A stretch of 64,000 nt of DNA from Chiridota heheva (Eukaryota; Echinodermata; Holothuroidea; Apodida; Chiridotidae), in assembly GCA_020152595.1 (NCBI GenBank), contig JAIGNY010004519.1:1-64000 (forward strand), given 5' to 3'. Numbering within the stretch: position 1 is the stretch's first letter; each line of letters starts with the position of its first letter. Below, piece by piece: positions 37,691 through 49,743 of the stretch. The translations under genes were made by a program, and so were the position numbers. The notes under the pieces were generated by a model that ran no database searches, had not been told where the DNA came from, and saw only the letters and a program-made list of their open reading frames with translations.

Positions 37691-39787
37691 AAAGAAATCA
37701 ACATGCCAGAATTATATGTAAGAAGCTTGTCCTGTTTCTGAGAGATTTACAGTTTTACCAGTGGGCAGCCATTTTGTTCAAAATGAAATCTTTGATGATG
37801 TAATGTCCAACGTGAAAACTTTAAAATGCATTTCTTTGGAATCAGTTTTGAATATTTCTAATCATTCTTTTTTTTTCCATTTTTGAACATTTAGTTATGA
37901 ATTGAATAATTAAGATTCCAAATAAATCCTATATGCATCAGCCAAAATGATAAAAATTATGATGTCATAATAGACTTGATTCCCAGACCAAATTGTTGAA
38001 AATCGCGACCTTGGTCAAACTCTCAGTATTAATAATGCAATAATGGACAAGCTTCTTAGATGCAGTAGTATCGTTGGTTGTTTCTTTTTTTGCAAATATC
38101 TATCTAGTTTCAAGTTCCTAACAATTCAAAAATCAATCAATGTGTCTTTTACAAAGAAGAAATATCTGTTCTGATCTAAAAGATCTATTTTTGTTATTCC
38201 ATTTTTTTTTGACTTTACAAATCCTGAAAATTATAGTCAAGTTTGAATTATAGGTCTTCTTTATTGATGACGACTCTTTGTTCTCCTCCTTGTCACTTAG
38301 TCCGATTTCAGTAATTCAATCTTTTGAAATGAATTAATTTTCTTGATGCAGTCAACAAATTTAATTTAAAGTCATTTAATTTCTGTTCTGTTTGTTGTTG
38401 GACACCATGGTGGATACAGACACTATTTCTAAGAGTTACCATTATTATTAATATTTATTAATATTAATTTATCGTGGAAAAATGGAATGAAAGAATGATA
38501 ATGTTATCCCTACAAAATATTGTTTGTTTTTTTTCTTTTTCAAAAAGAAAATTTGAAAATTAAAATATTCATACAACAACCTGAGAGTGGATGTTTTTTT
38601 TAGTAAAGTTAGTAGTTTTTACATCAAAATCTGATTCAATTTGTATCAACCATTCTTCCTTTTTCGATTTTTAATCCAAGATGTCTGCTTGGGCTATAAT
38701 GCAACATTCAGTTTTTGTAACTTGCAAGTGAATAAAATATTGGAGACCAATTTCAAACAAATAACCCTATTCAAATATTCAAGTAACTATGGCTGCAACA
38801 TACATAAGAGATGATTATGATAGATATATGAATATTCACAATCATGATTATTCATGAGATGATATTTACAAAAAACATCAAACAACTTCAAAGAACAATC
38901 AGCAAAAGATAACACAATCTGCTTCATGCATTGAGAGAAGGAGACATTGAGTAATGGATACAATATTTATATAACAAAGGCACAAATTTATAAAGAAACT
39001 CAAAATAAAGAGGATATTCAGGAGAAAATTAGCTGTTATTGGATGAAATTTGAGAATGATTGCAAAAATTGAAATCAAATGGAATTGCAAGTGTAATGGA
39101 ATTGAGGATAAATATTCTAAGTGCAGTCGAGCATCAAATTGCGTGAACAGGTCATAACCAGGCAGGGGAGACAGGATAGATAAAAGAAGACGTCTGAAAC
39201 ATTGAAAGGGACTACAGAGCTATTTCGTGCAAAAGCCAACTTCTACAAACATTTAAAAATGTGCATGTGAGTGAACTTCATGGTAAATCTTGCAGCTTAA
39301 TTTGGCTTAGATAGGTGATCTAGAGAACATATTCATGCTTTGTTCACCGTTTACGATGATTATCCAATTTTGACCCACAAAAATCAAAATTGTATAAAAA
39401 GTGTCAACTTGGACACAATGAAAATGAATCATTTTGAAAACAAAATGCATGAAATACATAACCCAACATTTTCTATTTACAGAAGAACTTTTAAATGTTT
39501 ACGAATTCAAATTATATTTCCCTTAATTAAATTTTCCTTTAATCGAAACAAAGTTGGTTTCATTTATAAAAATGATCATGTTACATCTGTTTTTCAGATG
39601 GTGAAACCAAAAGTCAGAAGAAAGACAATTGGTTTAAACTGCAAATATACAACCCCCTTTCAACCAATCACAGCACAGCAGAACAAAACAAGGTAAAAAA
39701 GATCAAAGATTATTCACCACCACTAAAGACTGAGAAATCAAGAAAAAATGACTCTGAATTTACCCGTGATAGAGAGGGGTACCTTAC

Positions 39788-39922
39788 CCCGTATGCCGCC
39801 GGCCCTATCGTTGCATGGTAAGGATCTGTGGCATATTCTCGGGCGTAGGGGATTGCGTAAGCCGTTGGCGCAGCGTATCGGCTGATGTAACTGCCATAGG
39901 TCGCAGCAGAAGCAGCTGCTGT
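39788..39922 (-). CDS. RBFOX: RBFOX homolog, internal C-terminal exon (Ala/Tyr-rich)
   Basis: This 135-nt exon (45 codons, phase 0 at both ends) is bordered on the minus strand by acceptor CTTCTCTTACAG and donor GGG|GTAAGG. It reads TAAASAATYGSYISRYAAPT, then a stretch containing YAREYATDPYHATIGPAAYG. The block Y-R-x-Y-A-x-DPYH followed by P-A-x-YG is the RBFOX C-terminal signature (compare [21 protein letters not shown]). The segment lies in the Tyr/Ala-rich tail, outside the RNA-binding domain. Being symmetric, the exon could be skipped without changing frame, as RBFOX tail exons often are in vertebrates; skipping here is inference. GC content is clearly above the surrounding AT-rich intron. 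A shadow frame of similar length overlaps it and is not coding. Confidence 0.93.
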
Positions 39923-42900
39923 CTGTAAGAGAAGGTCAGTCTGGGGTTGTTTGGACGGTACGAGAGCGATGTCCATTCCACGTAGGTTTTTGAATAACAG
40001 GAGTAAATAATTTGGCACAAAGGGGAGAAAGAAAAATCAGAAATAAAACATTGGTTAGTAAATCACCTCATGCTCCATGCAATGAAATACAATTTCAACT
40101 GTGTGTTAATCTTTTTTTTTAAACAAACGGTTTACATCATTTCATGCAAAATAAATAAAACCTCTTTTAAAGAGCCAATGAAAACACCTTTGGGGGAAAA
40201 AAACATTCTCCATTTCTTAAGAAATGAATGGAAAATCATTAAAACAAAAAACCATCACAAAGCACTTGAGAAGAATTCTTCCAAATAGAAAACCCTTTTT
40301 AATAATCATTAGTTTTCATCACTGCTCTACCTTTGAATCCCACCTTGTTCAGGCGCAGTTCCAAGAATTTCCAAAGAATGAGGGGGGACATCAGTTTTGA
40401 CTAATTTCTGTTCTGTTGTGCATGAGATTTGATACTCTGTGCAAAACTTGCAAAGATGTTATTCTTCTCACATACCAACCATAATTTCAATTAGAATGGG
40501 AACTTTGAGCATGGGAGGGGGTGCCCAACCCCATGGATCAACGTCTATTGTTACTATTTCGACCCACTTATATTATCACTCTTTTACTTGAAAAGTACTT
40601 CATCCTATTCAATTCCGATTGAATTGATAAAATAATATCTTATAACTGTTATATTCTGTCAATCTACCAGTTGAAATGTTAACATAATCCGACTTTCTAT
40701 ATTTCACTTGATTTGTTTTTTTCTTCATCTGATTGAATTAATCAAATTCTGCGCTGTGCAAACTACAAGCTTGATCACACTTCAGCGAACGGTGCACATC
40801 AAAAGCTTGAAATCGAGCAATTAATCACTTAAACAAATTTTCATTCAAATGATCTAATTAGGTTATATAATTTTATCCAGTAACCATGAAAACGGGTGCA
40901 TCTGAGAGTTGAAGCTTAAAGCGGACTTTCGGTCTCGATGGAATCAAGCATATATCAAATCTTTAGCACCTGTTTAATTTGTCCAATTTCTTTCTATTTG
41001 ATTTCCGAAACTAATTTCTTCCCCCGAGCAGTTGAATCAAACTACAAAAATCGACACATCAGAGCTATAATAGTAAGACATTTGAATACATTCTAGTGTA
41101 GCAATGCTGTAGTAAAGCATCTATCTGGGAGTCTTTGATTTTTTTTTTTTTGTGGAGGTTGTGGTGTTAGTTTGGGCTTTTTTTTTGGGGTGACTAACCC
41201 TTCTTAGCCCATAATTATGTTATGTTACGAAACACAAAGGATTTCAGCATATCTGTAGGGAAACCAAGTTAAGATCTTACTCCTAGAAGGAAATTAAATT
41301 TCAAAGATTTTTCTTTTCTGCGTAAAAGAGATTATTGATCTGAGTTTAAGTCATCATTATGATGTCATCACAGCACTTTAGTACTATTCTTTATGTATTT
41401 CTTTAAAAAATTACTTTTGTATTTTCTTCTAGATTGGGAAAATTTGTTCCTTCAAAAATGATTAAAAATAGTGTAGAATAAAATTTACAATAATTGTTCT
41501 GTTCTTGTAACTTATATTTGAATTATGAAAATTTAGCGATTAATTTTTAAAATACATAATAAAAATTAGTACAGGAAGTGCTGTGATGATATAATGATGA
41601 CTCAAAACTCAGCACAAAAGTCATTTTTTTGCGGGCAAGAAAAATATTTAAAGTTCAATGGCTTCTTCTAGGAATGAGATATTAACATGTTTATTTTTAC
41701 CAATCTGTTTCTTAAAATTTTCTCTATCAGATACATCAAAATGAAATTCCATGAGAGTAAATTAATTGAAAAATAAAATATGCAAATTTCTATAAATGCA
41801 ATGATTTCAATATCTAAAAAACTGTTTTCACTGCATTTGAAATCTTTTACTTTCCCTTTAAAAAACAAACAACCTTCTCCAATATTTTGTTTTTATGATC
41901 CCTTGCTATTTGTTCCCTAATTGTTCATAACCAAGGAATTGGCATGGAGAAAATTCTACCACTTTACAAATTTGTTCTCTTCTAGTGCAAAGACTTGTTG
42001 AATATTCATAAGGTAAATTAATTTCTGAAAAGTTTTTTCAATACAGAAATATCTAATATTCCCAACAATATTGGTATCTAATGCCACCAAATTAGTTTTC
42101 CCCAAAACGTTAAGAGACAAAATGTAAACCATTTCATGATGTACAAACAAATTAATCATAATCATTGAAAAGTGCAACAACACAACATGAATATTCATAA
42201 AATTATATCAACATTTAAATATATTAATGAAATTACCTATCCTCCTTCTAAATACAACTGATTTGCATATAAAATTAATAAATATATTATCAGCAGCATA
42301 AATTCTAATAAATATTCATAATCAAATTATGTGAAATACATTCAATTAAATATGCATGCACTTGAAGGGTTGTGATTATAATATGATGAATGTTCATGCA
42401 AATTTCATGGAATAAATAATATTAAAACAATCATCAAAATGAGGGACTACAAATCCTGAGATAAAATTACCAAAACTGTTAATTCTGTGATGAAGGATAT
42501 CCAAGTATGAGAAAATCAGCATTCCCCCATCCTCCAAAAAAAAAAAAAAATTGCTAATCATTTTTTTGTTTTATAGGATGTGAGGACTTAAAATTTCTAC
42601 AACAACAAAATTATATAACTTTCAATTTAGGGACAAATGTTTTGAATTCCGTAACTTTGTTATATCTTCCACTTCATTTATTATAAAGATTTCAAAAAGA
42701 CAAATCAATGAACAAATTATTGGCCAAAATTCATGTGCAAAAAATGCAACAGATGGAAATTTAATGAGAATGTTGATTTCGTACATGAAATGTCATATTA
42801 TAAGGCTGACACTTTTCCACTTTTTCCAAAGACGCTTTCAAACAAATTAGAGCTAACCCTTGATTCCTCCAACCCTTTAAGCCATCCACATCTTCCACCC

Positions 42901-45900
42901 ATAATGCATCTGATTCCAAAATTAAATATCGACTAAGTAGTGCTTCATACGTTAAGCACAATTTACTAATGCACAAAAGTGAACGCTTCATCGAGAGAGA
43001 AAAAAAATTGATCTCAAGACTAAACAAGTCATTATTCTGACGAGACAAAAGGATGCTCAAAAGAAATCTCAAAGATTAAACCAAGGACTATTTTTCTCTC
43101 CTGTTTTGAGTAATTTCTTCATCCCATAAGTCCCCTTTAGACAGGAAATAAAAGCTCCCTAAAATGTAATTCAATTCCTTGTTGCCAGATGACAATCGAT
43201 AAGAAAATTTATACATATGAAGAAGACTGTGATTTACAAGGAATGATGTTGCCATTTGACCTTTTGTAGGTATCCTTAAATTCAGACCAGGAGACGATCA
43301 GAAAATGTCCGTCATGTTTAAAGCACGCAGGGAGGAAATTGAATATCAAAAGCATTGTGTATCGGTTTACTATCTGGAGTAAATGTGAATTGGACATTCA
43401 AGAAATTTACATTTAAGTCTCTGATTGAAGAACAACTGCATTAATAATAGATCAAATTTCCTTCAATGTTCAGGTTTTAAATTATCAAAATGTCTCATTG
43501 CAAATCCATTTATATAATTATTTGTAACAGAAATTCCAAATGGAATTATCTTAATATAACTTCACATTTCCTTAAACATTTTCCATTTCAATAAAAGGTT
43601 ATTCTAATCATATCCAATAAAGCCTTATATCAGAATGGCCCCCTAATTCAGCTTTTCATTAAACTGGCATGAATATTTCATATTGAATATTTCATATAAA
43701 TGAAATATGGTTTGTTGTAATAAAATTTTTCCACGGGATTAAATTCCTTACAAAGAACTACTCTAAGAATTTGGGATTCAATTAAGATTATTTTTTCTCG
43801 AAGAGTCTCTCAACACTCAGGGGTCTGTTACACACAATGAATTTTCTTCAGATGCAAATGAATGACCTAAGGTCATGTTGATTACATTCTATTTTGTTTA
43901 AAATTACTATAAAGTTAAAAATCGATAAACAATTAACCAATTGCTTTGGGGTTAAACCAACAGTGCCTACAGAGGATTTATGAAGATGGAATTCAAAACT
44001 AACTTGAGGTTACTTGATGTTAAAAGGTTTTGTTTTTTTGAAGCTTTATGGAGATGCTCTTCTTTTAATTGGATGTTGACACCTCAAGCAAGCAACCCGT
44101 ACACCTCAAGCAAGCAACCGGTTGCATTTAAGTACAATATAACGAATGAAGTGGAAAAGCTTTTACAAACATCTTCAGACTTTTAAATCTTGTTCTTACT
44201 TGTTAAGAAAAGCAATTAAAGATGCATTAATATACTGTGATAAACAGTTTCAAATAGTGTAAGAGAATGTTCAAACTCAAATAAAAATTTAAAGAAATGT
44301 TTTTGAAAAATTGATGACTTAGTGAACATAAATATGGTTAAATTTGGGCAGAAAAATTGTACTTTAATGTATCAAGGTGTGCAGCACACCCATATCAAGC
44401 CATCTACACCCTCAAATCAAGACATGTACACCCCAATGCCAAGACATCTACACCCTTGTACCAAGCCATCTAGTACCTCAAGTCAACACCCTCATATCAA
44501 GCCATCTACACCCTTGTACCGAGACATCTACACCCTTGTACCAAGCCATCTAGTACCTCAAGTCAACACCCTCATATCAAGCCATCTACACCCTTGTACC
44601 AAGCCATCTACACCCTTGTACCAAGCCATCTACACCCTTGTACCAAGCCATCTACACCCTTGTACCAAGCCATCTACACCCTCGTATCAAGCCATCTACA
44701 CCCTCGTACCAAGCCATCTACACCCTTGTACCAAGCCATCTACACCCTTGTACCAAGCCATCTACACCCTTGTACCAAGCCATCTACACCCTTGTACCAA
44801 GCCATCTACACCCACGAGCCATCTACACCCTTGTACCGAGCCATCTACACCCTTTGTACCGAGCCATCTACACCCTTGTACCGAGCCATCTACACCCTTG
44901 TACCGAGCCATCTACACCCTTTGTACCGAGCCATCTACACCCTTCGAGCCATCTACACCCTTGTACCGAGCCATCTACACCCTTGTACCGAGCCATCTAC
45001 ACCCTTGTACCGAGCCATCTACACCCTTGTACCGAGCCATCTACACCCTTGTACCGAGCCATCTACACCCTTGTACCGAGCCATCTACACCCTTGTACCA
45101 AGCCATCTACACCCTTGTACCGAGCCATCTACACCCACCGAGCCATCTACACCCTTGTACCAAGCCATCTACACCCTTGCGAGCCATCTACACCCTTACA
45201 CCCTTACCGAGCCATCTACACCCTTGTACCGAGCCATCTACACCTTGTACCGAGCCATCTACACCCTTGTACCAAGCCATCTACACCCTTGTACCAAGCC
45301 ATCTACACCCTTGTACCAAGCCATCTACACCCTTGTACCAAGCCATCTACACCCTTGTACCAAGCCATCTACACCCTTGTACCAAGCCATCTACACCCTT
45401 GTACCAAGCCATCTACACCCTTGTACCTAGCCATCTACACCCTTGTACCAAGCCATCTAAACCCTTATACCAAGCCATCTACAACCTTGTACCAAGCCAT
45501 CTACACCCTTGTACCAAGCCATCTACACCTTGTACCAAGCTATCTACACCCTCAAGTCATCCACCCCTATATCAAGATATCTACACCCTCATAACAAGTC
45601 ATCTACCATGCCAAACCATCTACACCCCCATATCAAGCCATCTAAAACCCATATTAAAAGACACCTACATACCATATCAAGACATCTACACCCTTGTATT
45701 AAGCCATCCATGCTTTCCTATCAAGTTAGTTGTGAATGATGACCCTTCGCACCATGGCCTGTAAGCTTTAGTTAACACAACACCACATTAGGCTGAAGAA
45801 AAAATGTATGTATCACAATCCAGAACTTGCATACCTAAATCTGGAATGTACCTCACTCATTAACTCCAATCCAGGTGAAGTAACTTTCAAATGCAATCCA

Positions 45901-45937
45901 AACATTACACACCACATACAGAATGTGCACTACATAC
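39923..45937 (-). other. RBFOX intron, about 6.0 kb
   Basis: AT-rich intron with the 22-bp minisatellite at its upstream end. Sense-strand TGCATG sites lie at 40076-40081 (about 155 bp upstream of the next exon) and 42355-42360. No additional exon is seen. Confidence 0.65.
44391..45725. repeat. 22-bp minisatellite in an RBFOX intron
   Basis: The unit is CCATCTACACCCTTGTACC followed by AAG or GAG, 22 bp, with about 55-60 copies, degrading at both ends. The central part prefers the GAG ending and the flanks the AAG ending, suggesting separate local expansions. Three units make 66 bp, so every plus-strand frame repeats every 22 residues without stops, producing the false 480-codon frame at 44322-45764. 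It ends about 210 bp from the exon at 45938-46110. Confidence 0.96.
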
Positions 45938-46110
45938 CTGATATCTTTCTGCAGGATTATAAAGGGCAGCAGACGCTAAAGCAGCTTCAGCTGGATAGAG
46001 GGCAGCAGCAGGATAGCCGGGTACTGGAGGAGGTATAGCGATACGATGTGGAGCGAAAGCCCCTCTGACAGCTCGCCCTCTACCAAGGGCTTGGGCAGCA
46101 CGAAGAGCAC
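45938..46110 (-). CDS. RBFOX: RBFOX homolog, exon with the GRGRAV segment and Pro/Ala-rich tail
   Basis: This 173-nt exon starts after TTGTCTGCAG and ends at CAG|GTATGT on the minus strand. Its first two bases (GT) complete a Gly codon begun by the last base of the exon at 49671-49743. It then reads ALRAAQALGRGRAVRGAFAP, a middle part with IAIPPPVPGYPAAALYP, and ends LYNPAERYQ. Vertebrate RBFOX has GAHLRGRGRTVYNTFRA followed by PPPPIPAYGGVVYQ at the same place, so the order LxGRGRxV, then PPPxPxY, then YQ is conserved while spacing and details differ. The Arg-Gly segment corresponds to the family's nuclear-localisation region. The acceptor's pyrimidine tract is weak. A 22-bp minisatellite begins about 210 bp downstream in the intron. 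Confidence 0.93.
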
Positions 46111-47226
46111 CTGCAGACAATTCAACGTTTAATATTCTGGTTAATCCACAAAGGTGTTTACGAGTAAAATGCTCTGTCATTAAAATACTAATTAGAAGAA
46201 GTCTATAGGCCCAATGAAGAGGTCTATAGACCTACTGAAGAAGGTTCATAGGTCTACTGAAGAACAGCATTTTTTTGCTTAAAGGAACAATTTAGTACAA
46301 AAATCATGTTGATAGGTTATTCAAGAGATATTCTAATTTAAGGTTCACAACAAATGCCAATAAACGAATAGAAAAAGGCTCAGTGTGACATCACAGCAAC
46401 ACATTCTCCCACAATTGATGAAAGTTAGGGTGTATTTGGCAATGTGTATAAAATATGCCATACGTCAATACCTTTTCGAAAATTGTTTCTATTAAAACAA
46501 AACAACCAATTAACGTTCAAAGAAATACATAAACATTTGCAATGGAATTGTCTCTATGACATCATCAAACACAAATTCATTATACTGTACAAAAACATTA
46601 AAATGCAATTGGGAATTCTTTAAAAATCTATATCTCTTAAATGGGATATGATTTTAACCTGATTTTTGTGCCAAATTGGCTCTAAAAGTATGTTCTTTGA
46701 AATAAAATTGAAGAAAAAAACCTTGGAAACATACAGAACTTTGAGAAGGTGGCTCAATTTTGGGAAATAATCAAGGATTTGAGTATTATTTGAACAGGAA
46801 GAACTTGAAGTACCCATTTTGCACTTTCAAAAGTTTTTGTTTCATGAAGAACTTTTCATTTAGAAGTACTGTACCAAGTACTAATATTCCCAACCCGCCA
46901 TGAAATCTTTCAATTTTGTCACTGCAAATATTGTGACTGGAGGTATTTTTAAGATTCAAAATATGTTCCTGAGAATCAGATGTTCTTAGGACTTCTTAGA
47001 ACTAGGGCAGAAGATTTAAGAAATAATGGGCTTTATATAAGAAACTAGAGACATCTGCCCGGCAATAAATCACAGATTTGCAAAATTAGTGCATGTTGAG
47101 ACTTGAAAATTCCTATCTGGTGACTTAATTTTTACTGATTTTGATGACATTTTCCCTCTTCAAATCGTTTTGAATTTTTTGTAAAACAATTTACACAATG
47201 CTTCCTTTTCTGACAAAACACATCCA

Positions 47227-47606
47227 CAGGCATAGCTGAGATTAGTCTAAAGTGAGGGGGAGGGAGGGGGGTCCCGTACTCCCCCCCAAATCCTGCCTAT
47301 GCCTAGAGGCATCAAGAAGAACTTAATAACTGGCCCCTTTTAGTAGTACATTCATAGATCGACCTATTTTTAACAAATGGTAATGTAAGGGCGGCTCGCA
47401 ATAGGGGCAGGAGGTGCAATTTCTCCCTGCCCCTCCTTAAAGATCTACTAATCATTTAAATACCAACATGCTTGGAAAAGTCTCCAAGCAAACTGATTCA
47501 ATTTAATATCCCAGGGATCCTTTAGACAATTTCTAAAACAATTTTGAGACCCCCCTCCCACCCTCCCCTCTTTCAAATGACATACAACAAGTTTCAGCTA
47601 TGCTGA
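47227..47606. mobile_element. inverted-repeat element with CAGGCATAGCTGA-type ends
   Basis: The left end CAGGCATAGCTGAG..AAAGTGAGGGGGAGGGAGGG and the complement of the right end TCAGCATAGCTG..AAAGAGGGGAGGGTGGGAGG form imperfect inverted repeats of about 50 bp around about 380 bp with no coding frame. It lies in the RBFOX intron between the exons at 45938 and 49671. Confidence 0.5.
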
Positions 47607-47658
47607 ATATAACAAACAGTTATATTTTGTGATGAATAACAAAGTGTCAGTACATACT

Positions 47659-49652
47659 TGCACTGTTAAAATGATGGGTACATTTTGATGCAAATTGTAC
47701 CCAATATGTAAATGTAAATTGTACACAATATTCTAATGTAATTTGTACCCAATATTTCAATGTAATTTGTATCCAATATTGTTGGGTAGGTAAATCATAC
47801 CCAGTATTGGGTAAATCGTACCCAATATTAGCTTTTATCACATGAACAACTCATTACACTTTGGGGTAAGGCTTTACCATTTGTTGTAGCTACAATCTAG
47901 GACAATATAAATTGTCACATTTTTAAGCCCCTTGTACCCCATCTCAATGCTAGAGTTGAAAAGGATCATCAAGGAACATTTTCATTAAAAGCAACATTCC
48001 CGGGACACCTTTCATTTCAAGCAACATTCCCGCACACCTTTCATTTCAAGCAACATTCCCAGGACACCTTTCATTTAAAGCAACATTCCCGGGACACCTT
48101 TCATTTCAAGCAACATTCCCGCGCACCTTTCATTTCAAGCAACATTCCCAGGACACCTTTCATTTAAAGCAACATTCCCGGGACACCTTTCATTTCAAGC
48201 AACATTCCCAGAACACCTTTTATTTCAAGCAACATTCGCGGGACACCTTTCATTTCAAGCAACATTCCCAGGACACCTTTTATTTCAAGCAACATTCCCA
48301 GGACACCTTTCATTTCAAGCAACATTCCCAGGACACCTAACATTCCCAGGACACCTAACATTCCCAGGACACCTTTCATTTCAAGCAACATTCCCAGGAC
48401 ACCTTTATTTCAAGCAACATTCCCAGGACACCTAACATTCCCAGGACACCTTTCATTTCAAGCAACACTCCCAGGACACCTTTTATTTCAAGCAACATTC
48501 CCAGGACACCTTTCATTTCAAGCAACATTCCCAGGACACCTAACATTCCCAGGACACCTAACATTCCCAGGACACCTTTTATTTCAAGCAACATTCCCAG
48601 GACACCTTTCATTTCAAGCAACATTCCCAGGACACCTAACATTCCCAGGACACCTAACATTCCCAGGACACCTAACATTCCCAGGACACCTAACATTCCC
48701 AGGACACCTTTCATTTCAAGCAACACTCCCAGGACACCTTTTATTTCAAGCAACATTCCCAGGACACCTTTTATTTCAAGCAACAATCCCAGGACACCTT
48801 TCATTTCAAGCAACATTCCTAGGACACCTTTCATTTCAACCAACATTCCCAGGACACCTTTCATTTCAAGCAACATTCCCAGGACACCTAACATTCCCAG
48901 GACACCTAACATTCCCAGGACACCTAACATTCCCAGGACACCTTTTATTTCAAGCAACATTCCCAGGACACCTTTTATTTCAAGCAACAATCCCAGGACA
49001 CCTTTCATTTCAAGCAACATTCCCAGGACACCTTTCATTTCAAGCAACACTCCCAGGACACCTTTTATTTCAAGCAACATTCCCAGGACACCTTTCATTT
49101 CAAGCAACATTCCCAGGACACCTAACATTCCCAGGACACCTTGCATTCCCAGGACACTCAACATTCCCAGGACACCTTTCATTTCAAGCAACATTCTCGG
49201 GACACCTTTCATTTCAAGCAACATTCCCAGGACACCTTTCATTTCAACCAACATTCCTAGGTCACCTTTCATTTCAAGCAACATTCCCAGGACACCTTTC
49301 ATTTCAAGCAACATTCCCCGGACACCTTTTATTTCAAGCAACATTCCCTGCACACCTTTCATTTTAAGCAACATTCCCGAGACACATTTCATTTCAAGCA
49401 ACATTCCCAGGACACCTTTCATTTCAAGCAACATTCCCGGGACACCTTTCATTTCAAGCAACATTCCCGGGACACCTTCTATTTCAAGCAACATTTCCGG
49501 GACACTTTCATTTTAAGCAACAATAAAATGAGGTAGAAGGGGAAAAAGTGTGACAACAATTTTGTCCAAGATTGTAGGGTTAACCGCTACCCACTTTTGG
49601 GTACATTTTATCCAATAAGATATAAAATGTGACCTATTGTTGTAACAGTGTG
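47659..49652. mobile_element. CACTGTTA-ended inverted-repeat element carrying an internal minisatellite
   Basis: At the left, TTGCACTGTTAAAATGATGG then GTACATTTTG; at the right, the complement reads CCACACTGTTACAACAATAG then later AAAATGTACCC. Both termini share CACTGTTA and a GGGTACATTTT segment in mirrored arrangement. Between 47690 and 47830 lie degenerate repeats of TTTGTACCCAATATT, and 47992-49521 is a 30/18-bp minisatellite. The simplest reading is a non-autonomous inverted-repeat element whose interior has expanded. Its right end is about 20 bp from the RBFOX splice donor at 49670/49671. Confidence 0.5.
47992..49521. repeat. 30-bp / 18-bp minisatellite
   Basis: The main unit is AACATTCCCAGGACACCT followed by TTCATTTCAAGC (30 bp). 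A short form lacks the last 12 bases (18 bp), and runs of two to five short forms alternate with long ones. Both lengths are multiples of three and the minus strand lacks stops, which produces meaningless open frames at 48164-48391 and 48376-49494. It lies in an RBFOX intron, ending 150 bp from the exon at 49671. Confidence 0.95.
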
Positions 49653-49670
49653 GAAACCATAAAAACTAAC

Positions 49671-49743
49671 CAGTTGCTAAGTCACCATTTGCCACAGCAA
49701 TTTGAGTTTTCTTTGTCATTACTCTTGCAGTTGCATTGTTTAC
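49671..49743 (-). CDS. RBFOX: RBFOX homolog, exon encoding the end of the RRM
   Basis: This 73-nt exon follows a strong acceptor (TTTTGTCCCTTTCAG) and ends at ACTG|GTTAGT on the minus strand. It reads VNNATARVMTKKTQIA followed by VANGDLAT plus one base. VNNATARVMT is nearly invariant at the end of the RBFOX RRM, where RNP-domain strand 4 leads into the C-terminal extension, and an exon boundary just before this Val is also seen in vertebrate genes. The phase is 0 at the start and 1 at the end, agreeing with the next exon. After MTKK the sequence departs from vertebrates: the NPYTNGWKLNPVVGAVY segment is absent here. The RRM core exons upstream (RNP1 KGFGFVTF and RNP2-like LHVSNIPF) were searched for on this strand up to 64000 and not found. 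Confidence 0.92.

Larger units (their letters stand above)
34257..39787 (-). other. last RBFOX intron, non-repeat part
   Basis: AT-rich intron between the coding exons at 30953 and 39788, including the element at 36018 and the duplication at 37494. No further exon could be supported; the open frame at 39340-39696 on the plus strand has no recognisable motif. A TGCATG lies on the sense strand at 38925-38930. Confidence 0.6.
46111..49670 (-). other. RBFOX intron, about 3.6 kb, mostly mobile and satellite DNA
   Basis: Holds two inverted-repeat elements and the 30/18-bp minisatellite. The unique part, 46111-47226, shows no coding frame. Exon phases on both sides (1 and 1) agree. Confidence 0.7.

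Noticed and set aside
39340..39696. 118-codon plus-strand open frame close to an RBFOX exon
   Set aside because: No motif, AT-driven composition, and antisense to the intron.
44322..45764. 480-codon open frame on the plus strand
   Set aside because: It is a 22-residue repeat produced by a 22-bp minisatellite; all three frames are open over most of the array, and it lies antisense in an RBFOX intron.
48376..49494. 372-codon open frame on the minus strand rich in GVLGMLLEMK
   Set aside because: It follows the 30/18-bp minisatellite exactly and has no splice or start context; the unit lengths are multiples of three.
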